NCBI RefSeq assembly: GCF_050003625.1 | Contig: NC_134398.1 | Location: 114,428,145-114,492,144, forward strand | DNA from: Haematobia irritans | Lineage: Eukaryota > Arthropoda > Insecta > Diptera > Muscidae | DNA: 64,000 nucleotides | Reading direction: 5' to 3' | Shown: positions 56,018 through 64,000 of the stretch, piece after piece | How the letters are laid out: the number at the start of each line of letters is the position of its first letter | Numbering within the stretch: position 1 is the first letter of the stretch | Notes under the pieces: generated by a model | What the model was told of the DNA's origin: nothing | Databases searched by the model: none | What the model saw: the letters and a program-made list of their open reading frames with translations, nothing else | Translations under genes and position numbers: made by a program

Positions 56018-56290
56018 AATTTGATGTAATCCATTCATCAGTATGATGTAATCGATGCATCAGTTTTATGTAATCGATTCATCAATATGATGTAAACCGT
56101 TCATACATTTCAATATAAGTCAATTTTGTGGTAAGGGCGGATGTTCGCTACATAGACAAATTTATATTAATGAATGGACGGATATTATTATATTCGTCCA
56201 CTCGATAGTATCAATTCGTTTACATTGCGAACATTTCCGTCCTTATCACAAATTTGACTTGTATTGTTGAATAGATTACATCAATTTGAT
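56018..56290. repeat. 24-bp tandem repeats and foldback
   Basis: Four tandem ~24-bp units (TGATGTAATCGATTCATCA variants, 56018-56107) are followed by an imperfect inverted repeat. The left arm at about 56110-56180 has CAATATAAGTCAATTTTGTG and GGGCGGATGTTCGC; the right arm at about 56205-56270 has the complements (GCGAACATTTCCGTCC, ACAAATTTGACTTGTATTG). 55863-56017 holds related GATGAAA and GCGATTAT motifs. Non-coding. Confidence 0.7.
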
Positions 56291-56426
56291 AAATGGATGA
56301 TCAGAAATATTTTCTATGACTTTTTTAATAAAACACCGTAGTGTTTTTTGTTTTAATTAAATTTAAATTTTATTTATTTTAAATAAAAAATTTATCATAC
56401 AAATGCAAATATTTACTTTTCTTCCT

Positions 56427-56995
56427 CCCAGCAAAAAAATTGGAAGTTCTTCCAAAGGCACAACTTTAAAAGCACTTCCAGAAGATGTACTCCCAATGAT
56501 GTTCTTTATTTTAACTACCCAGGAAGTTCTTTTAATTCAATTTTTTATATCTTGAGTTTTTCATACTTTTAATGGGTAATTTTATCTTTTTCTGTTTCAA
56601 ATAGGTTTAAAACAGTGTAAGAATTCATAAAATGGTACAAATCATTTAAATTTTGTCCAAAAAAATGCTAAATCCATTCCGAAAAAATTGTGAATTTTTG
56701 AAAATATTTGAGGTCAAACATTTTCGACAAGCGTTAGAATCCATTAAAAATTATAAAAAATAACAAAAATTATTTATTTGACAAAATATCCCAGAATTTT
56801 TTTACATCCACAACATTGAACTCGGATCACACCTAAAGAAGTGATGCAAATTCAGTGCAACGGCGGTTGAAATGGAGGACTTCCATCCTATGACAAGCCC
56901 ATGTTAAATTCATCGCTTCTGCGTCAATTTTGCACCACTTCCGGATCCAAAAAGAACATTTCCATTACTTTTTTGGCGACGCTTTTTTTGCTGGG
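56427..56995 (+). mobile_element. D2: CCCAGC-ended non-autonomous element (569 bp)
   Basis: Left CCCAGCAAAAAAATTGGAAG and right (inward on the minus strand) CCCAGCAAAAAAAGCGTCGC share an 11-bp TIR. Flanking dinucleotides are CT and CG. It is the least disturbed D copy. No coding content. 56996-57169 shows nothing recognisable. Confidence 0.75.
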
Positions 56996-57590
56996 CGGTT
57001 GATATTGATAAATTGACTATATAGATACACAAACATTATGTTACCTTAATAGTGTTTAGATCACCAATAGCAAGGATGAAAAGTTTTATACGTTCAGCCT
57101 GTGGAGTAAAAAATTTGTAAAGAAGAAGAATTGATATTTTGAATTATTGTAAAATATATTCGATCCTACACCCAAAAAATTAACAGAGAAAAGTTTACTT
57201 GATTCAAGTGCAAAATTCTTAATTCAATCCCGAAAATATTAAGTGCGGATTTCTTCATTTTAGAAATTTTCAATCGCGTTTGTGCTTCCTTTAAGTACGG
57301 AAAGTGTTTGATTCAAGCCTAATGGATCTCTATTTAATCCTAATCTGTACTTGATTCAATCCGCATTTAAGCTTATATTAAACCCAATTAGCGCTTAACT
57401 TGAGCCAAAACGAACTTGTTTTAAGCGGAATCAAGGCTTGGATCGATCGTTTTTATTCTTGAATGTAATCCCACTATGCTTGATTTAATCCAGAACCGTA
57501 TTCGATGTTATTTTATATGCGCTTGACTTTAGTGTGATTTGTACTAACCATGTACCCATAAAATAAACATTAGTTCATATATTTTTAAAA

Positions 57591-57961
<371 letters not shown>

Positions 57962-58311
57962 TGTTTATATCAATACATACTTTTGCAATGAAAAGAAAAT
58001 GACGTAAAATAGGACAATATACAATACATATAATACACCTAGGTGAAAAAGCAATTACATATATTTACAATATCGGTAAATGATTCATGTGCAAAATACA
58101 TTTTTTTTTTATAAAAACAAATATTTAACAAATAATAGAAATATAAAAAATAAATAATAAAATACAAAATATAAAGACATATACGAGTATGTATTTTTAT
58201 TTACGAAGTCAGCAGAAAATTTAGACCAAGAAGCAAGAAACTCGACGGAATTTAACTTGTCGAGATCTTGTCGCCTTAAATAGTAAGTTTGTCTCTACTT
58301 ACACATACGTC

Positions 58312-58376
58312 ACACAATGGACTGAATAGTCTAAGTGAGTCTGAATCTTAATCGGGCTGCCACTTTAACCTTAACC
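58312..58376 (+). mobile_element. 65-bp LOA LINE tail with 13-bp target duplication
   Basis: The insert begins ACACAATGGACTGAATAGTC and ends in TTAACCTTAACC. The exact 13-bp TTACACATACGTC precedes it (58299-58311) and follows it (58377-58389). The empty site is present in the Q fragment at about 25715-25727 (TTACACATACGTC once). It is a strongly 5'-truncated LINE insertion in the sense orientation. Confidence 0.95.
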
Positions 58377-58525
58377 TTACACATACGTCGGCCCAATCCA
58401 TTGACGCTCCTTAAAAACTGAAAATTGTAAAATGCATGGAATATATATAGAAATACACGTTTCAAAGTAATACACTTTAATATTACTTACCTTTTAAATA
58501 TTGTATGCACTTCCATTTTTAAATA

Positions 58526-59459
58526 AAGGGTGATTCTTTTGAGGTTAGGATTTTCATGCATTAGTATTTGACAGATCACGTGGGATTTCAGACATGGTGT
58601 CAAAGAGAAAGATGCTCAGTATGCTTTGACATTTCATCATGAATAGACTTACTAACGAGCCAGAACGTCGAATTTTCAGTGAATGGGCCCTAGAAAAGTT
58701 GGCAGAAAATCCGCTTTTTTATCGACAAATTTTGTTCAGCGATGAGGCTCATTTCTGGTTGAATGGCTACGTAAATAAGCAAAATTGCCGCATTTGGAGT
58801 GAAGAGCAACCAGAAGCCGTTCAAGAACTGCCCATGCATCCCGAAAAATGCACTGTTTGGTGTGGTTTGTACGCTGGTGGAATCATTGGACCGTATTTTT
58901 TCAAAGATGCTGTTGGACGCAACGTTACGGTGAATGGCGATCGCTATCGTTCGATGCTAACAAACTTTTTGTTGCCAAAAATGGAAGAACTGAACTTGGT
59001 TGACATGTGGTTTCAACAAGATGGCGCTACATGCCACACAGCTCGCGATTCTATGGCCATTTTGAGGGAAAACTTCGGAGAACAATTCATCTCAAGAAAT
59101 GGACCGGTAAGTTGGCCACCAAGATCATGCGATTTGACGCCTTTAGACTATTTTTTGTGGGGCTACGTCAAGTCTAAAGTCTACAGAAATAAGCCAGCAA
59201 CTATTCCAGCTTTGGAAGACAACATTTCCGAAGAAATTCGGGCTATTCCGGCCGAAATGCTCGAAAAAGTTGCCCAAAATTGGACTTTCCGAATGGACCA
59301 CCTAAGACGCAGCCGCGGTCAACATTTAAATGAAATTATCTTCAAAAAGTAAATGTCATGGACCAATCTAACGTTTCAAATAAAGAACCGATGAGATTTT
59401 GCAAATTTTATGCGTTTTTTTTTTTTTAAAAGTTATCAAGCTCTTAACAAATCACCCTT
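58526..59459 (+). mobile_element. mariner-family element, rosa/DD41D-like, internally deleted
   Basis: TA at 58524-58525 and 59460-59461 flank AAGGGTGATTCTTTTGAGG on the left and, inverted, AAGGGTGATTTGTTAAGAGC on the right. It is inserted in Q1. It carries most of a transposase gene but has lost the DNA-binding region. Confidence 0.85.
58639..59352 (+). pseudogene. mariner transposase catalytic domain without HTH
   Basis: An open frame of 237 codons. It contains the first catalytic Asp in ILFSDEAHFWLNG, the second in FQQDGATCHTAR and a third in CDLTPLDYFLWG. There are 36 residues between the second Asp and the D of CDL, or 41 to the D of PLD; the latter matches how DD41D rosa-type elements are described. 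The family's ~100-residue N-terminal helix-turn-helix part is missing. Upstream remnants (MVSKRKMLSMLCHFIMNR at 58593-58646, in part another frame) join directly to the catalytic part, indicating an internal deletion. A protein from this frame could not bind the TIRs normally. Confidence 0.85.
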
Positions 59460-59855
59460 TATTTATTATTATTTCTTGCGAGGAGACAATAAATAGTTCG
59501 CACTCAATTATGGTCAAAGAACACAATAATACTAAAAGAATTTGGCAAAACCTTTGTACTTAATATGAGTATAACTTAGTATTTGAGTACTTAAAATTTT
59601 AAGTGCGGATTCAGGCTAGAAATAAGAATTTGAAACTTAATTTTGGAAGTCTACTTTTCTTTGGGTGTATTAGAATTTTGAACAAAATTTAAGTCACCCT
59701 TTTTGAGCCCAAATGTTCCTTTTCCTTTGTTTCACTTTGTACACTCAATTCGTTTTTCTCATTAATTTCAGTTTAAAACCATATTCGGTTTTCACAGAAC
59801 GAAAACAGTTGCGGCTATTATCTGTAAATATTGAATTACTTCAATAAAAACATAA

Positions 59856-59926
59856 CTAGGGTTTTCTGCCGGGAATTCCCGGGAAATTGCTATTTTTCGC
59901 TCCCGCTTTTCCGGGAATGAAGTGCG
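59856..59926 (+). repeat. CCGGGAATTCCCGGG-rich remnant, hAT-end-like
   Basis: TAGGGTTTTCTGCCGGGAAT and TTTTCCGGGAATGAAG resemble hAT termini with CCGGGAATTCCCGGG motifs that I have seen in many animals. Only one end is present and it abuts the truncated LINE. 59668-59855 has no gene. Confidence 0.4.
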
Positions 59927-60817
59927 GAATTGTTGAAAAGAAACAGATTTCCTTGTTCTTAGATGGTAATGAACAGCTGTATAAATCGCAATTTGGATTT
60001 AGGAAAGGCTCCGGAACGATTGATGCAGTTGTAAATGTTATTAAGTTGATTTGCGACGGTCTGGATGATGGTTATGGTGGAGTAGCGGGAATATTTTACG
60101 ATTTCAGTAAAGCGTTTGATCTTGTGGACCATGGAATTTTGATGAAGAAGCTACCACACTATGGTATTCAAGGAAATTCGCTCAAATTGATTTCAAGCTA
60201 TTTACAAGGAAGGAAGCAGTATGTTGAAGTAAATGGGTGTAGAAGTACTCTAGGTAGTGTTCGGCATGGCGTTCCTCAGGGCAGCGTTTTAGGGCCCCTG
60301 CTATTCTTGTTATACATAAACGATATATCAAAGCTTAAGTTATATGGTCGATTAGTAATGTATGCTGATGACATTAGCTTATTCTATCCATATAACCATG
60401 ATATCGTACTGAAGAACCAGATAGAACATGATGCTGGAATTATTAAGGAATATGCCAGAGTAAATAAACTGGTTTTAAATGCAGATAAAACCAAATTAGT
60501 ACACGCAAAAAAATAATTCTTTCCTCCCAAACGAAATTTTAGACAAACAAAGTTCGTTTCTCATTTGCTTTTCGCTGTAAGGAAGTGTATTTGGAAGAAA
60601 AGTATATACTTTTCGTGATAAACGTTTATTCTTTTCCAGGATGTAAAAACAATTTCATAAAGACTAACTCAAAAAAAATTTTTTTTCTGGCTAATTGCAT
60701 TTTCCCTCACATCTTTCTCACTTCCACGAAGATTTTTAGTTCTTAACACCTTTTTCTGTAATACAAACAATGTAGAAGAAATTATACGATTTTATAAATT
60801 TTTAAAATTTTTTTACC

Positions 60818-60892
60818 TTTCGCCTGGACGGAGAATCGAACCGCGGACCATGCACTTTGTAAGCCAACACACTAACCACTGAGCTATGTACC
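60818..60892 (-). repeat. tRNA-like module, leftward (F2)
   Basis: The minus strand has the A box TAGCTCAGTGGTTAGTGTG and B box GCGGTTCGATTCTCC with tRNA spacing and GGCTTACAAAG in the anticodon-arm position. It is close to the F1 counterpart. A TTTT stretch lies ~15 bp beyond. Confidence 0.6.
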
Positions 60893-61006
60893 TGTTATGG
60901 TCATCAATAGATAAATATCCATATAAGTTATATTTATATAGCATAGCTTGCGGCGCCCACGAACCGAATAAACAAAGTTTATTTAACAGAAACAAACATT
61001 TAGTTT

Positions 61007-61080
61007 GGCACCGTGGAGCAGTGGTTGCTACGTCTGACTCTCATGCCAAGGGTCGTGGGTTCGATCCCTGCTTCGGCCAA
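61007..61080 (+). repeat. tRNA-like module, rightward (F2)
   Basis: GTGGAGCAGTGGTTGCTACG (A box) and GTGGGTTCGATCCCTGC (B box and T-arm-like stem), followed at once by a T-run of more than 20 (61083-61105), a very strong Pol III stop. The anticodon-arm region reads GACTCTCATGCCAAG. Confidence 0.6.
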
Positions 61081-62357
61081 AGTTTTTTTTTTTTTTTTTT
61101 TTTTACATACATTCTACATATATTCGGAAGATTCCGAAAAAAATGTTCAACATTACATTGTACTATATTAAATTTTGAACTGTAAAATGTGTTTTATTAA
61201 AGACCAAAAGTCAGAAAAGAACAGTGTTTGATATAAACGAAATGGACTCTGTTGTTGTTTCAAAAATAACTTTTTTTATTGAAAAAATAAAAACTTTGTA
61301 ACAAACGAATTTTTTTGGTGATAAAAGTTTAAAATTTTCGAAGCAATTCAAAAAACTCTAACAAAAGAAAAACGTTTTCGGTACACGTTTTCCAAACGTT
61401 TTTTTTCTTTGCGTGTACGATTTCGCCCATATACGACTGGATCTGGTTTTAATGTTCAGATTGGAGATAAATGTGTGCGAGAGGATGAGTCTGTGAAGTA
61501 TTTGGGAATTTATTTGCAATCGAATCTTACTTGGAATAAACACATTCAACATATAAAGCGCAAAATAGCTCCAGGTATAGGCATACTTCATAAATTTCGA
61601 AATAAATTTGATAAAGAAACAAAGCTTTTGCTTTACCAGAGTCTCATTCATAGCCATTTAAGCTACCTGCCAATTATATATGGATATAAGAAAACAACAG
61701 AACTGCGAAGTTTACAGCGGTGTCAAAATCGAGCACTCAAAATTGTTTATAAGTTGCCATTAAGATTCTCATCACTGCATTTGTATAGAGATATATGCCA
61801 GACTATCTTGCCAATACATGGGCTGTGGAAGAAACAGCTACTTACATTCATTTATAAATCACTCCATCATATTGGACATCGATCCATAGAATTTCGAAGG
61901 AACCAAACAGTGATCAACACGAGAACTTCCTCTAATTTACATCTTAAAAGATGTAGGTTGGAAACAACTAAACAAAGTATTGAGTACAGTGGATGTTTAG
62001 AATATAACAACTTGCCACAATGGATTAAAGACATAACACGAATATCTACATTTAAATCTAATATAAAAACTTATTGTTTACAGAATTTAGAAATGCTTCT
62101 TCCGTAGTAATTTTATCATATTTTTGCACAAACTTGTAAATTTGTAAATATGTAAATATATATCAATTTGGATTGTATATACAGATATATATATATATAT
62201 ATATATAGCTAAATTGTTTTTTTGTACATAAAAACTTAGGTTGTTATGCCAACTCGCCCCAATAATGTCCAAGAGGCGCTGGGGCAAACCTTACCCATGT
62301 AAAGAATTGAAATAGTAATAATAATAATAAAATAAAAAAAAAAAAAAAAAAAAAAAA

Positions 62358-62958
62358 GTTTGCACTTCCTAATTTATGATTGTCATACTTCTGTAAACCG
62401 ACATTCCGATAGACTGGTAGACTGAGTAAACCTTAAAAAACAAAGGGACATTTTACCTTATGTAACCCACGTTGGCAATTGCATAATTTCAAAATTTCAT
62501 AATTATTGCAAGGATGTTTTTTATGAAATAAGAAAATTCCAACCTTTTTAAGATAGTTACTTTAATTTCAAATGTGTACCTTATACACATTAGGCATGAA
62601 ATCTATTAAAATTGGGTTTTAAAGCCCTTATAGGGCATACGACAACTGAAATCTAGTTAAAGTGGATTTTGGAAGTGTAATGTGAATGTCGTATTACTTG
62701 GCAGTGTTTCTTTTTTGGAAATATTGACTGAACATGTGCATTTATTGCCTCGTTTAACGATGGTGAAATCGAAATAAGTTTCTTTCATTTCCGAACAGTT
62801 TTTTAGTGTTACAAAAATCCCACTATATTAATAGTGTTCTTCCGAAAACTATACTATATACAAAAGAGACTGCCTTAACCATTGTCAAAATGTTTTGTAT
62901 TACAAAATATTTCGTATTTTAGTATGATTTATGGCTGATGTAAGATAATAACATAATA
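62358..62958. other. No gene; includes foldback U copy 2
   Basis: AT-rich. 62600-62705 resembles the foldback at 34075-34197 (TCTAGTTAAAGTGGATTTTG, GTGTAATGTGAATGTCG). Nothing else is recognised. Confidence 0.45.
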
Positions 62959-64000
62959 CGAGGGCGGTTCGGAAACTTCTTAGCCTATCAATGAAAGAGA
63001 ATAGTTAGTTTTTCAAAAATATTTTTATTTTTCAATATAATCTCCTGAAACTTCAATGCACTTAGTCCAACGCTTTTCTAGCAATTCTATCACTTGATTA
63101 AAATAGTTTTCCTCAAGGTCTTCAAAATAGTGGTTTTCAACTGTAATGGCATCGTCATTCGAGGTAAAACACAAGGATTTTTTTTCTAGATTTGGGAACA
63201 AGTAAAAGTCACTGGGAGCTAAATCAAGAGAATAAGGTGGGTGGTCCAGCAACTCTTACTTTAATTCTTGTGCGCTGGTGCGTTGTCTTGATGAAAATTT
63301 ATTTTTTGTTTTGTAAGCCAGGACGTTTTTCTCGAATTTTTACATTTAATTTATCCAAAAGGTTGCAATAGTTCTATGAATTTATTGTTTTACTCTTTTG
63401 CAGATAGTCAATCAATCAAATACCTTTGAAGTCCCAAAAAACCGTTGCCATAACCTTACCAGCCGATTGAATTGTTTTTGCCTTCTTTGGGGCACTTCCT
63501 CCAGCTTCAGTCCAATGTTTGGATTGTTCTTTTGTCTCTGGAGTAAAGTGGTGGATCCATGTGCATCAACAGTTATGAAACGACGCTTAAAATCCATTTT
63601 ATTTCGCTCAAAACGATCCAAAAAAGCTTGAGAAATGTTCATTCTTATACGTTTTTGATCGACTGTTAACAAATGCGGCACCCATCTTGCAGAAAGCTTT
63701 TTCATCTGTAGTTCTCATGCAAAATTAAATGGACTCGATCATTTGAGATGCCCATGATATTACCAATTTCACGCACTTTTATTCGTTGATCATTTAATAC
63801 CATATCATGCACTTTGACTACAATTTTTGTTGTTGTTGCTGTTTTTGGACGTCCACTACGTGGTTCATCTACAATGCTTGTACGACCACGTTTAAATTCA
63901 GCAACCCAATTTTTTACTGTTTCATATGAAGGAGCACCTTCACCTAACACATTCACAGTATCATTATGAATTTCTTGTCCCGATAAACCTTTTTTATGTA
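62959..64000 (-). pseudogene. mariner transposase, multiply broken, runs off the window
   Basis: The minus-strand element ends at 62959 with CGAGGGCGGTTCGGAAAC beside TA (62957-62958). From the right edge: KKGLSGQEIHND and WVAEFKRGRTSIVDEPRSGR (HTH region, 64000-63702), RWVPHLLTVDQK and the first catalytic Asp in FITVDAHG (63705-63550). Frameshifts follow. HQDNAPAHK, with the second Asp, is recognisable at about 63270-63300. The third Asp is in HPPYSLDLAPSDFYLF (63250-63200), and the C-terminus is RWTKCIEVSGDYI. The spacing fits DD34D. Several stops and shifts between 63250 and 63450 make it inactive. It belongs to a different subfamily from the copy at 1-739. Confidence 0.88.

Larger units (their letters stand above)
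60502..61415. mobile_element. F2: TA-flanked TIR element with divergent tRNA-like modules (914 bp)
   Basis: Left end CACGCAAAAAAATAATTCTT; right end, inward on the minus strand, CACGCAAAGAAAAAAAACGT. TA flanks it at 60500-60501 and 61416-61417. The core (60671-61380) aligns with F1. Two head-to-head tRNA-like modules are separated by ~115 bp that includes the conserved TTATATAGCATAGCTTGCGG. No ORF. It disrupts the LINE RT. Confidence 0.88.
59926..62107 (+). pseudogene. LINE reverse transcriptase C-terminal two-thirds, split by F2
   Basis: 59926-60501 encodes FGFRKGSGTIDAVV, the palm Asp in GIFYDFSKAFDLVDH, HGVPQGSVLGPLL and the catalytic MYADD. After removal of F2 and one TA the frame resumes without a break (KLV-RFRP) at 61418 with KYLGIYLQSNLTW, KLLLYQSLIHSHLSYL and the C-terminal HHIGHRSIEF and CRLETTKQSIE. 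The frame has no other stop, so the copy was young when F2 arrived. Endonuclease and ORF1 are missing because of 5' truncation. No activity is expected. Confidence 0.9.
59926..62357 (+). mobile_element. CR1/L2-like LINE, 5'-truncated, split by element F2
   Basis: It begins within RT at about 59926. The coding part runs to the stop at 62105-62107, then a 3' region with a GC-rich stem (CGCCCCAATAATGTCC...GCGCTGGGGC) and ends in an A-run at about 62357. Element F2 (60502-61415) is inserted in RT. Same LINE group as the minus-strand copy at 26579-32640. Confidence 0.85.

Overview
The window looks like transposon-dense, AT-rich nuclear DNA from a higher fly, most likely a calyptrate/muscid. The evidence is a mariner fragment at 1-739 that reads like the irritans subfamily first described from the horn fly, muscid-type dispersed repeats carrying a GACGGACGGACAT core and GGGTATAA ends, many copies of a 29-bp ATTTCTATAGAAAA repeat, and LOA-, CR1/L2- and Jockey-type LINEs. 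I see no complete host gene. The one strong intact coding sequence is a 339-aa DD37E Tc1-like transposase (15764-16783). One short pair of spliced exon-like segments (46316-46560, minus) may be host DNA.

Layout. 1-5.4 kb: a broken mariner, then a broken LOA-clade LINE with ORF1, endonuclease and RT but no RNase H. 5.4-11.4 kb: dispersed repeats, a 109-bp-arm hairpin (7585-7845), a 104-bp tandem duplication and unclassified DNA. 11.4-17.3 kb: a 5.4-kb hAT-type element with an exact 8-bp target duplication, enclosing two GGGTATAA repeats and the intact Tc1-like element. 17.3-26 kb: minisatellite, Jockey LINE fragment, more GGGTATAA repeats and several short TIR elements. 26.6-32.7 kb: a nearly complete CR1/L2-like LINE (minus) whose RT is split by a TA-flanked element (27804-30131) carrying two divergent tRNA-like modules. 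32.7-49.4 kb: two inverted copies of one ~2.6-kb TIR element (P1, P2), each loaded with later insertions. P1 holds a CCCAGC-ended element with two more TA elements. P2 holds a 7.6-kb TTAA-flanked insertion and a 389-bp MITE. The 7.6-kb piece itself contains a hAT transposase C-terminus, hAT MITEs, a GGGTATAA repeat, a piggyBac-like MITE and the spliced exon-like segments. 49.4-55.9 kb: 29-bp minisatellite, then a compound Tc1-like element in which a plus fragment is joined to an inverted copy that is itself split by a 2.8-kb hAT-like element with GGAGC-rich ends. 55.9-64 kb: a foldback, a full-length TA element (57170-59667) containing an (ATT)n tract, a 65-bp LINE tail and an HTH-less mariner, a second CR1/L2-like LINE (plus) again split in its RT by a tRNA-bearing TA element, and a broken mariner running off the right edge.

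How the parts relate. Comparing copies inside the window gives empty sites for several insertions (48323-48711, 58312-58376, 39794-47401, 33680-37087), so boundaries and target duplications can be read directly. One recurring theme is a group of TA-flanked elements whose ends begin CAC followed within a few bases by an A-run. They are non-autonomous as far as I can see, are the most numerous TIR elements here, and have repeatedly inserted into LINEs and into one another. Family names used below (A/B/C, F, K, M, P, Q, D, J, G, H, I, L, S, T, U) are local labels, not database names.
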